Assembly: GCF_007829875.1 (NCBI RefSeq)
Contig: NZ_VIWV01000001.1
Coordinates: forward strand, 4,744,501 to 4,808,500
DNA: 64,000 nucleotides
Direction: 5' to 3'
DNA from: Streptomyces capillispiralis
Lineage (GTDB): Bacteria; Actinomycetota; Actinomycetes; Streptomycetales; Streptomycetaceae
The notes below the pieces were generated by a model. It worked only from the letters and a program-made list of their open reading frames with translations. It was not told the origin of the DNA and ran no database searches. Shown piece after piece: positions 16,019 through 27,818 of this stretch; position 1 is the first letter of the stretch; each line of letters starts with the position of its first letter. A program made the translations under genes and the position numbers.

Positions 16019-16588
16019 TCACACCCGCCCCGGCACGTAGGGAGCCGTCGAGGGGAGCCCCAGGTCGGAGGGGAGCAGCGAGCCCACCCAGCAGTCCCGC
16101 AGCACTCCCTTGTTGTTGAGCGAGGAGCGCAGGACGCCCTCGACGGTGAAGCCCGCGCGTTCGGCCACCGCGCGGGAGGCCGTGTTGCCCACCTCCGCGC
16201 GCCACTCCACGCGGTCGATGGACATCCGGGTGAACGCCCAGCGGGAGGCGGCGAGCGCGGCCTCGGTGATGTAGCCGTTGCCGCGGTGCTCCTTGGCCCC
16301 CCAGAAACCGATCTCGCCCGTGCCCAGGGAGCGCATGGTGATGCTGAGCATGCCGGTGAGTTCCCCGGTGGGCAGGAAGACGCCGAAGGTGAACATCGAA
16401 CCGTGCGCCCAGCCGTCGGGGACCATCTGCTCGGTGAAACCCCGCGCGTGCTCGGGCAGGTAGGGCGACGGGATCGTGGTCCAGCGCTGGATCTCCGGGT
16501 CCTGGCAGATGGCGTACACGGCGTCGGTCTCCTGCGGGCCGACCGTGCGCAGCAGGAGACGGCCGGTGGTGAGCGTGACGGGTTCCAT
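16019..16588 (-). CDS. GNAT acetyltransferase, RimJ/RimL-like
   Basis: A 189-residue GCN5-related N-acetyltransferase. It opens with the RimJ/RimL-type phrase VTLTTGRLLLRTVGPQETDAVY and carries the acetyl-CoA loop GEIGFWGAKEHRGNGYITEA, followed by VGNTASRAVAERAGFTVEGVLR. Members acetylate ribosomal-protein N-termini or small amines; the substrate here cannot be deduced. It is followed 49 bases later by the glycosylase gene on the same strand and may share its transcript. It is divergent from secA. Confidence 0.88.
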   Translation of the reverse strand: MEPVTLTTGRLLLRTVGPQETDAVYAICQDPEIQRWTTIPSPYLPEHARGFTEQMVPDGWAHGSMFTFGVFLPTGELTGMLSITMRSLGTGEIGFWGAKEHRGNGYITEAALAASRWAFTRMSIDRVEWRAEVGNTASRAVAERAGFTVEGVLRSSLNNKGVLRDCWVGSLLPSDLGLPSTAPYVPGRV

Positions 16589-16794
16589 CGGCCGATTCTG
16601 CTCACGCGGCGGCGGGCGGCGCCATCCCTTTCGCCGTGCGTGAGGCGACGATCACCCTTCGCACAATTCGCCGAGGTGACGCGGCACCATCCGAGGGCCC
16701 CGGACGTTGTCCTTTTGAAGCAGCCGTGAAACGGATAGGAAGCAGCCGACGGTCACCCCCACGGCAGGCCTCCCGGCGTGGCGGGGTCCTCGCA

Positions 16795-16800
16795 TACGAT
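16795..16800 (+). promoter_or_regulatory. Candidate -10 box for secA
   Basis: TACGAT in the context CGCATACGATGG lies 69 bases before the secA start in a 280-base divergent gap. It resembles the vegetative -10 (TAnnnT), but I see no convincing -35 at 16-18 bases. Confidence 0.3.
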
Positions 16801-16868
16801 GGCCGTTGCTCAGTCAGTGAAATGGAAACCGACCGTCCCAGGCCCGACCGGCAAGGAGACCAACCCCC

Positions 16869-19715
<2,847 letters not shown>

Positions 19716-19747
19716 GCCGCGCTCCTGCGGGAGCGGTCGTGAGCGGG

Positions 19748-19783
19748 CCGAGGGCCGGACACCGGAGGGTGTCCGGCCCTCGG
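19748..19783. terminator. Bidirectional terminator between secA and the Rv3235-family gene
   Basis: A perfect 16-bp inverted repeat (CCGAGGGCCGGACACC and its complement) surrounds the loop GGAG. It sits 33 bases after the secA stop and 8 bases from the stop of the convergent gene, so it can end both transcripts. Confidence 0.88.
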
Positions 19784-19790
19784 GCCGTGC

Positions 19791-20732
19791 TCAGGCGGTG
19801 TCCGCGCGGGGCGGGCGCGGGCCGCCCAGTTCCACCGCCGTGCAGCGCCAGCGCAGGTCCCGGCCCAGCTCCAGCCGGAACGCCATGGCGCGCAGTCTGT
19901 CCCCGGCGCCGATGCGGGCGAACGCCTCGATGGCGCCCTCACGGGGTTCGAACCAGCCGATGTCGCGGACGACGGGGCGGGCGCCGCGGGTGCGCAGGGG
20001 GCCGCGCTCGGCCAGGCGCACCAGTTCGTCGTAGGCCTGGCCGGCGGTGTGCCGCAGCATGGCGTGGACGGGGCGCTGCCCGCTGAGGACGGCGAGGAGC
20101 AGGTCGGCGAAGCGGTCGGTGGGGCGTGGCTGGGGGACGACGGGCCGCAGCGGGGCCCGGCCGGAGCGGGGGACGGCGGCCCCACGGGTGCCGGGGAAGG
20201 AACCGGCCGGGGAGGCCGGCCGCCGGGTCCGGGCCGCCGGGGAGGGCGGACGGTTGTCGGCGGGCCGGGTGGAGGGGCCGGAGGACGCCGGGCGGCCCCC
20301 TCCGGCCGAGGGCGCGGGAGCCGGCCCGCCGGTGGGGACACGGGGCGGCGTGGTGCCGGTGCGGACAGCGGCGGGCACCGGGCGGCCGCCGTCGGGGAGA
20401 AGGGCGGTGGCGGGCCTCCTGGCGGGCAGGTGGCCCGTCCCGGGGGGAGCGGCGGGGACGCTCCGACCGGCGGGGGTGCGGGGCGTGGGCGGGGCGGGGT
20501 GGCCACCGGCGTGGGGTGGGGCGGGGTGCCTGTCGTCGTCGGACGGGGCGGGGTGGCCACCGTCGTGGGAAGCGGCGAGGTGCTCACCGTCGGGGGACGG
20601 GGTCGGTCGCCCGCCCCGGGGAGACGGTGCGGGGGTGCGGAGAGGGGTGGGGGTGCCCGGGCGGCGTGGGTCGCGGCGGGCGGGGGGACGGGTGCCGGGG
20701 CGGTGCTGCGCCCTGGTCATGACCTTGTGCAT
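19791..20732 (-). CDS. Rv3235-family protein with Pro-rich N-terminus
   Basis: A 313-residue protein whose last ~110 residues (TDRFADLLLAVLSGQRPVHAML...VVRDIGWFEPREGAIEAFARIGAG...MAFRLELGRDLRWRCTAVELG) match the actinobacterial Rv3235 family, commonly encoded beside secA. Its function is unknown. The first ~200 residues are low complexity, rich in Pro, Arg and Gly with degenerate GGHPAP-like repeats. Two Met codons, at residues 1 and 5, are candidate starts. It converges on secA over a strong terminator. Confidence 0.82.
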   Translation of the reverse strand: MHKVMTRAQHRPGTRPPARRDPRRPGTPTPLRTPAPSPRGGRPTPSPDGEHLAASHDGGHPAPSDDDRHPAPPHAGGHPAPPTPRTPAGRSVPAAPPGTGHLPARRPATALLPDGGRPVPAAVRTGTTPPRVPTGGPAPAPSAGGGRPASSGPSTRPADNRPPSPAARTRRPASPAGSFPGTRGAAVPRSGRAPLRPVVPQPRPTDRFADLLLAVLSGQRPVHAMLRHTAGQAYDELVRLAERGPLRTRGARPVVRDIGWFEPREGAIEAFARIGAGDRLRAMAFRLELGRDLRWRCTAVELGGPRPPRADTA

Positions 20733-21035
20733 GGGGACCCCGTTCTACGGGCCCGGCCGGCCGGGAAGCCGGGAGATACCGGGCGGTAACTTCGTGGTTG
20801 GGGATCTTGTACGGGCCGGCGGGCGCCGGTGGCAAGGCGGACCGGGACGGGTGGGGGCGGCCGGAAAGTTCACCTATCAGAGTGGCCGGCGACTGCTCCG
20901 GCCCGCGGGGGAGCGGGCGGACCGGGTGACGTCCCGGACGGAAGTGGACGCGGTCGGGGGTGCGGGCAGCAACCCGATCGGGGACGCCCCCACGTATCCT
21001 GGAGCCCCTTCCGGACCGATACGAAAGCGGGCGGC
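20733..21035. other. Divergent intergenic region, Rv3235-family gene / DUF6912 gene
   Basis: These 303 bases hold no convincing gene. The 12-mer AAGTTACCGCCC is present on the minus strand at 20781-20792, about 50 bases before the Rv3235-family start, and recurs upstream of the glutamate dehydrogenase gene (22332-22343). ATACGA at 21019-21024 is a possible -10 for the DUF6912 gene. Promoters for both directions must lie here. Confidence 0.45.
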
Positions 21036-21542
21036 ATGCGCGTCTACGTCCCCCTGACCCTCCCCGGGCTCGCCGCGGCGCACCAGACGGGTGAGCTGGG
21101 GGAAGGACCCTTCCTCGCCTACGCCGTGACGCCCGCGCTGCGCGAGTGGTACCTCTCCGACGACATCGAGGAACTGGAGTACGCCGCGCTGAGCCGCGCC
21201 GCGCTGGCCTCCCTGCGGCTGCTCGCCGCGGACCCCGCCGCGCCCCGGCGCCGGGTCGTGGTCGCCGTGGACGTACCCGACGGCGCCGCCTCGGTCGACC
21301 CGGACCGCGGTCTGGACCCGGCCGCGCTCGGCGAGGTGCGGGTCGCCGGGACCGTACGGCTGGCCGAGGCGGCCGCGGTGCACGTGGACGCGGCGGACGC
21401 GGAGGCGGACGTGACGGCCGCCGCGGACGCGCTGCCCGCGGCGGACGGCGGGGACGACGACGCCCAGTTCGTGGTGGACGGGGCGGAGGACCACGAGCTG
21501 CTGTGGTACGCCACGCAGGAGATCCCCAACCTGGTGGGCTGA
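21036..21542 (+). CDS. Conserved actinobacterial protein (DUF6912-like)
   Basis: A 168-residue acidic protein beginning MRVYVPLTLPGLAAAHQTGEL and containing FLAYAVTPALREWYLSDDIEELEY. It is small, soluble and lacks recognisable catalytic motifs; I assign it to the DUF6912 family from the opening and overall character. The ~40-residue stretch rich in Ala and Asp near the middle is low complexity. The terminus (DDDAQFVVDGAEDHELLWYATQEIPNLVG) is conserved-looking. It lies 45 bases before the HAD gene, so the two may be co-transcribed. Function unknown. Confidence 0.75.
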   Translation: MRVYVPLTLPGLAAAHQTGELGEGPFLAYAVTPALREWYLSDDIEELEYAALSRAALASLRLLAADPAAPRRRVVVAVDVPDGAASVDPDRGLDPAALGEVRVAGTVRLAEAAAVHVDAADAEADVTAAADALPAADGGDDDAQFVVDGAEDHELLWYATQEIPNLVG

Positions 21543-21587
21543 ACCGCGCCCTCCCGGATGTCAGCGGGTGCCGGTACGTTTTCCGGC

Positions 21588-22259
21588 ATGGGGACGCACA
21601 GGGACGCGCACATCGTCTGGGACTGGAACGGCACGTTGTTCCACGACGTCGACGCGGTCATCGGGGCGACGAACGCGGCCTTCGCCGAGCTGGGCCTGGA
21701 GCCCATCACACTGGAGCGGTACCGGGAGCTGTACTGCGTGCCGGTGCCGAAGTTCTACGAGCGGCTGATGGGGCGGCTGCCCACCGGGGCCGAGTGGGAG
21801 CTGATGGACGCCACCTTCCACCGCTACTACACGGAGCACCGGGTGCGCTGCGGCCTCGCGGACGGCGTGGAGGACCTGCTGGCGGGATGGGCGTCGGCGG
21901 GCCGCAGCCAGTCGATCCTCAGCATGTACGGGCACGAGGACCTGCTCCCGCTGGTGAGGGGCTTCGGGATCGAGGCGCACTTCCTACGGGTCGACGGGCG
22001 GACCGGACCGTCCGGGGGCAGCAAGGCGGAGCACATGGTGCGCCACCTCGGCGCGCTCACCGGCGTCGACCCGGCGCGCACAGTGGTGATCGGTGACGCG
22101 GCCGACGACGCGCTGGCCGCCCGCCACGTGGGGGCGCGGGCCGTGCTGTACACGGGCGGCTCGCACGGCCGGGCGAGCCTGGAGGCGGTGGGGGTCCCGG
22201 TGGTGGACACCCTGAGGGACGCGGTGACGGAGGCGGAACGCCTGGCGGCGGCGGCCTGA
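21588..22259 (+). CDS. HAD-family hydrolase
   Basis: A 223-residue haloacid-dehalogenase-type phosphatase. Motif I is IVWDWNGTLFHD (nucleophile Asp12, with Asn in the usual second-Asp position, as in several Streptomyces members), motif II is SILSMYG, the motif III lysine is in GGSKAEHM, and motif IV is VVIGDAADDALAARH. A phosphoglycolate-phosphatase-like fold with a helical cap is likely; the substrate is not predictable. I prefer the ATG at 21588 because TACGTT lies seven bases before it, fitting a leaderless transcript; an ATG at 21558 would add ten residues. Confidence 0.85.
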   Translation: MGTHRDAHIVWDWNGTLFHDVDAVIGATNAAFAELGLEPITLERYRELYCVPVPKFYERLMGRLPTGAEWELMDATFHRYYTEHRVRCGLADGVEDLLAGWASAGRSQSILSMYGHEDLLPLVRGFGIEAHFLRVDGRTGPSGGSKAEHMVRHLGALTGVDPARTVVIGDAADDALAARHVGARAVLYTGGSHGRASLEAVGVPVVDTLRDAVTEAERLAAAA

Positions 22260-22725
22260 CCGGCGTCCCCCGGGGACACCGGGGGATACCGGAGGACAGC
22301 CGGGGTACGCGGCGCACTGTGCAGAACGTCAAAGTTACCGCCCCGGTTTTGTACACATACGGCTCATGACGGGGCCCCCGCAAGGAGCGATAGCCTTGGT
22401 GGCGTGATCAGCGCGATAGCTCGCGGGGACCTCGGTGTCCCTGCTGTGCGCCCGGCGAGCACGGACGACATCCGTGACCGGGTGGCGGTCGCTGATCCTC
22501 GCGGGCGGCACGGGACACGGCGCACCCCCAAGGGGCAGGCGTCGTGGAGAGCAGCGTCACACCCGTCGGGCACGTCGAATTCGGCCGAGAAGCCCCCGCC
22601 CATCTCACCTCGCGGCATAGCGTCGGCACAGACCGGACACCCCGCGTCGTATCACCGCACCACGAGGTCAGAGACCGTACTTCCTTCTACGTCACGCAAT
22701 GGCGCGCGACAGGAGCCAGAGGACC
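22260..22725. other. 466-base leader region before the glutamate dehydrogenase gene
   Basis: The region starts with a weak G/C hairpin (TCCCCC 22266-22271 with GGGGGA 22281-22286). An A/T-richer island at 22325-22365 with AAGTTACCGCCC and GTACACATAC is the likely promoter. A GTG-initiated frame from 22404 (starting VISAIARGDLGVPAV) runs into the next gene, but its third-position G+C is too low for a normal gene here, so I do not call it. Confidence 0.45.
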
Positions 22726-25700
22726 ATGCAGACCAAGCTGGACGAAGCCAAGGCCGAGCTGCTCGACAGGGCGGCCCGGGTAGCTGAGAACAGCCCGGCC
22801 GGGGGGAAACTACCGACTGGGACGACGGACGAGGGCGCGCCCGACCGGGACTCCGTGCTCGCGTTCCTCCAGCGCTACTACCTGCACACCGCACCGGAGG
22901 ACCTCGCCGACCGCGACCCGGTCGACATCTTCGGGGCCGCTGTCTCGCACTACCGGCTCGCCGAGAGCCGCCCCCAGGGCACGGCCAACGTCCGGGTCCA
23001 CACCCCGACCGTCGAGGAGAACGGCTGGACGTGCAGCCACTCCGTCGTCGAGGTGGTCACCGACGACATGCCCTTCCTGGTCGACTCCGTCACCAACGAG
23101 CTGACCCGCCAGGGCCGCGGCATCCACGTCGTCATCCACCCGCAGTTCGTCGTGCGCCGGGACGTCACCGGCAAGCTGATCGAGGTGCTGCCCACCCCGG
23201 CCGGCGGCGACCTCCCGCACGACGCGCGCGACCTGCCGCACGACGCGCACGTCGAGTCCTGGATCCACGTGGAGATCGACCGCGAGACCGACCGCGGCGA
23301 CCTCAAGCAGATCACCGCCGACCTGCTGCGGATCCTGTCCGACGTCCGCGAGGCCGTCGAGGACTGGGGCAAGATGCGCCAGGCCGCGACCCGGCTGGCC
23401 GAGGCGCTGCCCGGTGAGCCGGTCCCCGCCGACCTGCCCGCGCCGCAGGTCGAGGAGGCCCGCGAGCTGCTGCGCTGGCTCGCCGACGACCACTTCACCT
23501 TCCTCGGCTACCGCGAGTACGAACTGCGCGACGACGACTCGCTCGGCGCCGTCCCCGGCACCGGCCTCGGCATCCTGCGCGCCGACCCGCACCACGCCAC
23601 CGACGAGAGCCACCCGGTCAGCCCGTCCTTCGAGCGGCTGCCCGCCGACGCCCGGGCCAAGGCGCGCGAGCACAAGCTGCTGGTGCTGACCAAGGCCAAC
23701 AGCCGGGCCACCGTGCACCGGCCGTCGTACCTGGACTACATCGGCGTCAAGAAGTTCGACGCGGACGGCAACGTCGTCGGTGAGCGGCGCTTCCTCGGAC
23801 TGTTCTCGTCCGCCGCCTACACCGAGTCCGTGCGCCGGGTGCCGGTGATCCGGCGCAAGGTCGAGGAGGTCCTGGAGCGCGCCGGCTTCTCGCCGCACAG
23901 CCACGACGGGCGCGACCTGCTCCAGATCCTGGAGACCTACCCGCGCGACGAGCTGTTCCAGACCCCCGTCGGCGAGCTCCAGCCCATCGTCACCTCGGTG
24001 CTCTACCTCCAGGAGCGCCGCCGCCTGCGGCTCTACCTGCGCCAGGACGAGTACGGGCGCTACTACTCCGCCCTCGTCTACCTGCCGCGCGACCGCTACA
24101 CCACCGGGGTGCGCCTGAGGATCATCGACATCCTCAAGGAGGAACTCGGCGGCATCAGCGTCGACTTCACCGCCTGGAACACCGAGTCGGTCCTCTCCCG
24201 GCTGCACTTCGTGGTCCGCGTCCCGCAGGGCACCGAACTGCCGGAGCTGTCCGACGCCGACAAGGAGCGCATCGAGGCGCGGCTCGTCGAGGCCGCCCGC
24301 TCCTGGGCCGACGGCTTCGCCGAGGCGCTGAACGCCGAGTTCGGCGAGGAGCGCGCCGCCGAGCTGCTGCGCCGCTACGCGGGCGCCTTCCCCGAGGGCT
24401 ACAAGGCCGACCACTCCCCGCGCGGCGCGGTCGCCGACCTGGCCCGTGTCGAACAGCTCGACGACGAGCGCAACTTCGAGCTCAGCCTGTACGAGCCGGT
24501 CGGCGCGGCCCCCGAGGAGCGCCGCTTCAAGATCTACCGCAAGGGGGAGGCCGTCTCCCTCTCCGCGGTGCTGCCCGTGCTCCAGCGGCTCGGCGTCGAG
24601 GTCGTCGACGAGCGGCCGTACGAGCTGCGGTGCTCCGACCGCAGCGTGGCCTGGATCTACGACTTCGGTCTGCGCATGCCCAGGGCGGCCGGCGGGAGCG
24701 TCGACTACCTCGGTGACGACGCGCGCGAGCGGTTCCAGGACGCCTTCGCGGCGACCTGGACCGGCAAGGCGGAGAACGACGGCTTCAACGCCCTGGTGCT
24801 GGGCGCCGGGCTGACCTGGCGCCAGGCCATGGTGCTGCGGGCGTACGCCAAGTACCTGCGCCAGGCCGGTTCCACCTTCAGCCAGGACTACATGGAGGAC
24901 ACCCTCCGCACCAACGTCCACACCACCCGGCTGCTGGTCTCCCTGTTCGAGGCGCGGATGTCGCCGGACCGGCAGCGCGCCGGCTACGAACTGGTGGACG
25001 CGCTGCTGGAGGAGGTCGACGCGGCCCTGGACCAGGTGGCCTCGCTGGACGAGGACCGCATCCTGCGCTCCTTCCTCACCGTCATCAAGGCGACCCTGCG
25101 CACCAACTTCTTCCAGGAGGCGAGCGACGGTACGCCGCACGACTACGTCTCCATGAAGTTCGACCCGCAGGCCATCCCCGACCTCCCGGCGCCCCGCCCG
25201 GCGTTCGAGATCTGGGTGTACTCGCCGCGCGTGGAGGGCGTGCACCTGCGGTTCGGCAAGGTCGCGCGCGGTGGTCTGCGCTGGTCGGACCGCCGTGAGG
25301 ACTTCCGCACCGAGATCCTCGGCCTGGTCAAGGCGCAGATGGTGAAGAACACCGTCATCGTGCCGGTCGGCGCCAAGGGCGGCTTCGTCGCCAAGCAGCT
25401 CCCGGACCCGTCCGTGGACCGCGACGCGTGGATGGCGGAGGGCATCGCCTCCTACAAGACGTTCATCTCGGCGCTGCTCGACATCACCGACAACATGGTG
25501 GCCGGCGAGGTCGTGCCCCCGGCGGACGTCGTCCGGCACGACGAGGACGACACCTACCTCGTCGTCGCCGCCGACAAGGGCACCGCCACCTTCTCCGACA
25601 TCGCCAACGAGGTCGCCGAGAGCTACGACTTCTGGCTCGGCGACGCCTTCGCCTCCGGCGGCAGCGCGGGCTACGACCACAAGGGCATGGGCATCACCGC

Positions 25701-27678
25701 CCGCGGCGCCTGGGAGTCCGTCAAGCGGCACTTCCGGGAGCTGGGCGTGGACACCCAGACCCAGGACTTCACGGTCGTCGGCATCGGCGACATGTCCGGT
25801 GACGTGTTCGGCAACGGCATGCTGCTCAGCGAGCACATCCGCCTGGTCGCCGCCTTCGACCACCGGCACATCGTCATCGACCCCAACCCGGACGCGGCCG
25901 TCTCCTACGCCGAGCGCCGCCGCCTGTTCGAGCTGCCGCGCAGCTCCTGGGCCGACTACAACACCGAGCTGCTCTCGGCGGGCGGCGGGATCTTCCCGCG
26001 CAGCGCCAAGGCCATCACGGTCAACTCGCAGATCCGCGAGGCCCTCGGCATCGAGCCCGGCGTCACCAAGATGACCCCGGCCGACCTGATGAAGGCGATC
26101 CTCAAGGCGCCGGTGGACCTGCTGTGGAACGGCGGCATCGGTACGTACGTCAAGGCGTCCGGCGAGTCCAACGCCGACGTCGGCGACAAGGCCAACGACG
26201 CCATCCGCGTCGACGGCAGGGACCTGCGCGTCAAGGTGGTCGGCGAGGGCGGCAACCTGGGCCTGACCCAGCTCGGCCGGATCGAGTTCGCCCTGCACGG
26301 CGGCCGGATCAACACCGACGCCATCGACAACAGCGCGGGCGTGGACACCTCCGACCACGAGGTGAACATCAAGATCCTGCTGAACGGCCTGGTCACGGAC
26401 GGTGACATGACGGTCAAGCAGCGCAACAAGCTGCTCGCCGAGATGACCGACGAGGTCGGCCGGCTGGTGCTGCGCAACAACTACGCGCAGAACACCGCCA
26501 TCGCCAACGCGCTGGCCCAGTCCAAGGACATGCTCCACGCCCAGCAGCGCTTCCTGAAGCACCTGGTGCGCGAGGGCCACCTCGACCGGGCCCTGGAGTT
26601 CCTGCCCACCGACCGCCAGATCCGGGAACGGCTCGGCTCCGGGCAGGGCCTGACCGGCCCCGAGACGGCCGTGCTGCTGGCGTACACGAAGATCACGGTC
26701 GCCGAGGAGCTGCTGCACACCTCGCTGCCCGACGACCCGTACCTGAAGGTGCTGCTGCACGCCTACTTCCCGTCGGCGCTGCGCGAGCAGTTCGTCGACC
26801 ACATCGACAGCCACCCGCTGCGCCGCGAGATCACCACGACCGTCCTGGTCAACGACACGGTCAACACGGGCGGTACGACGTACCTGCACCGGCTGCGCGA
26901 GGAGACCGGCGCGTCGCTGGAGGAGATCGTCCGGGCGCAGACCGCGGCCCGCGCGATCTTCCGCTCCTCGGTGGTGTGGGACGGGGTGGAGGCGCTCGAC
27001 AACAAGGTCGACGCCGACATCCAGACCCGGATCCGGCTGCACTCGCGCCGGCTGGTGGAGCGCGGCACGCGCTGGCTGCTCAACAACCGGCCGCAGCCGC
27101 TGGAGCTCCAGGAGACGGTGGAGTTCTTCGCCGACCGCGTCGAGCAGGTCTGGTCGCAGCTGCCGAAGCTGCTGCGCGGCGCGGACCTGGACTGGTACCA
27201 GAAGATCTACGACGAGCTGGCCGGCTCCGGTGTCCCGGACGAGCTGGCCACCCGCGTGGCCGGGTTCTCCTCCGCCTTCCCGACGGTCGACATCGTGTCG
27301 GTGGCCGACCGGATGGGCAAGGAGCCGCTGGACGTCGCCGAGGTGTACTACGACCTCGCCGACCGGCTGCGCATCACCCAGCTGATGGACCGCATCATCG
27401 AGCTGCCGCGCGCCGACCGGTGGCAGTCCATGGCCCGCGCGGCGATCCGCGAGGACCTGTACGCGGCGCACGCGGCGGTGACCGCGGACGTCCTGGCCGC
27501 GGGCAACGGCACGTCGACGCCGCAGCAGCGCTTCGCGCTGTGGGAGCAGAAGAACGCGGCGCTGCTGGGCCGGGCGCGCACCACGCTGGAGGAGATCCAC
27601 GGCTCCGACACGTTCGACCTGGCCAACCTGTCGGTGGCGATGCGGACGATGCGCACGCTGCTGCGGTCGCACTCGTAG
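22726..27678 (+). CDS. gdhB: NAD-specific glutamate dehydrogenase, large 180-kDa class
   Basis: A 1650-residue enzyme of the large NAD-GDH family first described in Streptomyces clavuligerus. It deaminates glutamate to 2-oxoglutarate and ammonia and works in catabolism. The N-terminal half has ACT-like regulatory modules (for example residues near ENGWTCSHSVVEVVTDDMPFLVDSV). The catalytic core contains FGKVARGGLRWSDRREDFRTEI, KNTVIVPVGAKGGFV (substrate Lys) and the Rossmann part (GDMSGDVFGNGMLLS, VVGEGGNLGLTQLGRIEFA). A helical C-terminal part follows. The ATG at 22726 is chosen because purine-rich AGGAG/GAGG precede it; an ATG 27 bases upstream has no ribosome site. It has its own terminator. 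Confidence 0.96.
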   Translation: MQTKLDEAKAELLDRAARVAENSPAGGKLPTGTTDEGAPDRDSVLAFLQRYYLHTAPEDLADRDPVDIFGAAVSHYRLAESRPQGTANVRVHTPTVEENGWTCSHSVVEVVTDDMPFLVDSVTNELTRQGRGIHVVIHPQFVVRRDVTGKLIEVLPTPAGGDLPHDARDLPHDAHVESWIHVEIDRETDRGDLKQITADLLRILSDVREAVEDWGKMRQAATRLAEALPGEPVPADLPAPQVEEARELLRWLADDHFTFLGYREYELRDDDSLGAVPGTGLGILRADPHHATDESHPVSPSFERLPADARAKAREHKLLVLTKANSRATVHRPSYLDYIGVKKFDADGNVVGERRFLGLFSSAAYTESVRRVPVIRRKVEEVLERAGFSPHSHDGRDLLQILETYPRDELFQTPVGELQPIVTSVLYLQERRRLRLYLRQDEYGRYYSALVYLPRDRYTTGVRLRIIDILKEELGGISVDFTAWNTESVLSRLHFVVRVPQGTELPELSDADKERIEARLVEAARSWADGFAEALNAEFGEERAAELLRRYAGAFPEGYKADHSPRGAVADLARVEQLDDERNFELSLYEPVGAAPEERRFKIYRKGEAVSLSAVLPVLQRLGVEVVDERPYELRCSDRSVAWIYDFGLRMPRAAGGSVDYLGDDARERFQDAFAATWTGKAENDGFNALVLGAGLTWRQAMVLRAYAKYLRQAGSTFSQDYMEDTLRTNVHTTRLLVSLFEARMSPDRQRAGYELVDALLEEVDAALDQVASLDEDRILRSFLTVIKATLRTNFFQEASDGTPHDYVSMKFDPQAIPDLPAPRPAFEIWVYSPRVEGVHLRFGKVARGGLRWSDRREDFRTEILGLVKAQMVKNTVIVPVGAKGGFVAKQLPDPSVDRDAWMAEGIASYKTFISALLDITDNMVAGEVVPPADVVRHDEDDTYLVVAADKGTATFSDIANEVAESYDFWLGDAFASGGSAGYDHKGMGITARGAWESVKRHFRELGVDTQTQDFTVVGIGDMSGDVFGNGMLLSEHIRLVAAFDHRHIVIDPNPDAAVSYAERRRLFELPRSSWADYNTELLSAGGGIFPRSAKAITVNSQIREALGIEPGVTKMTPADLMKAILKAPVDLLWNGGIGTYVKASGESNADVGDKANDAIRVDGRDLRVKVVGEGGNLGLTQLGRIEFALHGGRINTDAIDNSAGVDTSDHEVNIKILLNGLVTDGDMTVKQRNKLLAEMTDEVGRLVLRNNYAQNTAIANALAQSKDMLHAQQRFLKHLVREGHLDRALEFLPTDRQIRERLGSGQGLTGPETAVLLAYTKITVAEELLHTSLPDDPYLKVLLHAYFPSALREQFVDHIDSHPLRREITTTVLVNDTVNTGGTTYLHRLREETGASLEEIVRAQTAARAIFRSSVVWDGVEALDNKVDADIQTRIRLHSRRLVERGTRWLLNNRPQPLELQETVEFFADRVEQVWSQLPKLLRGADLDWYQKIYDELAGSGVPDELATRVAGFSSAFPTVDIVSVADRMGKEPLDVAEVYYDLADRLRITQLMDRIIELPRADRWQSMARAAIREDLYAAHAAVTADVLAAGNGTSTPQQRFALWEQKNAALLGRARTTLEEIHGSDTFDLANLSVAMRTMRTLLRSHS

Positions 27679-27702
27679 GACACGCGGGTCGCGCGGCACG
27701 CG

Positions 27703-27745
27703 GCGAGGGGTGTTCCGGGCCTGTCGGGTCCGGGGCGCCCCTCGC
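27703..27745 (+). terminator. Terminator after the glutamate dehydrogenase gene
   Basis: GCGAGGGG (27703-27710) pairs with CCCCTCGC (27738-27745). The enclosed 27 bases can form further pairs (TCCGGG-type with CCGGG-type), giving a long G/C stem 25 bases after the stop. Confidence 0.65.
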
Positions 27746-27818
27746 GCCGTTGTGGTGCCTTAGGTGGGCATCGGCCGCCACGCGGTGCGGGAGCGCCGTT
27801 CCCGGTCAAGCCTTAAGT

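Noticed and set aside
19943..19957. GGGGTTCGAACCAGC, resembling a tRNA T-loop
   Set aside because: It lies within the conserved coding part of the Rv3235-family gene (IGWFEPREG) and no acceptor, D or anticodon arms can be formed around it.
22331..22365. GlnR operator upstream of the glutamate dehydrogenase gene
   Set aside because: GTTAC is present but the second half-site (GAAAC-like) at the required spacing is not; evidence is too weak to call.
22404..22787. GTG-started frame beginning VISAIARGDLGVPAV in the gdh leader
   Set aside because: Third-position G+C is clearly below that of neighbouring genes and the frame overlaps the start of the dehydrogenase gene by 62 bases; kept only as a possible leader element.
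22810..27699. A 1629-residue open frame antisense to the glutamate dehydrogenase gene
   Set aside because: High-G+C genes create long stop-free antisense frames. Its composition (Val, Asp, Gln, His-rich, no domains) mirrors the sense codons and it has no promoter or ribosome site.
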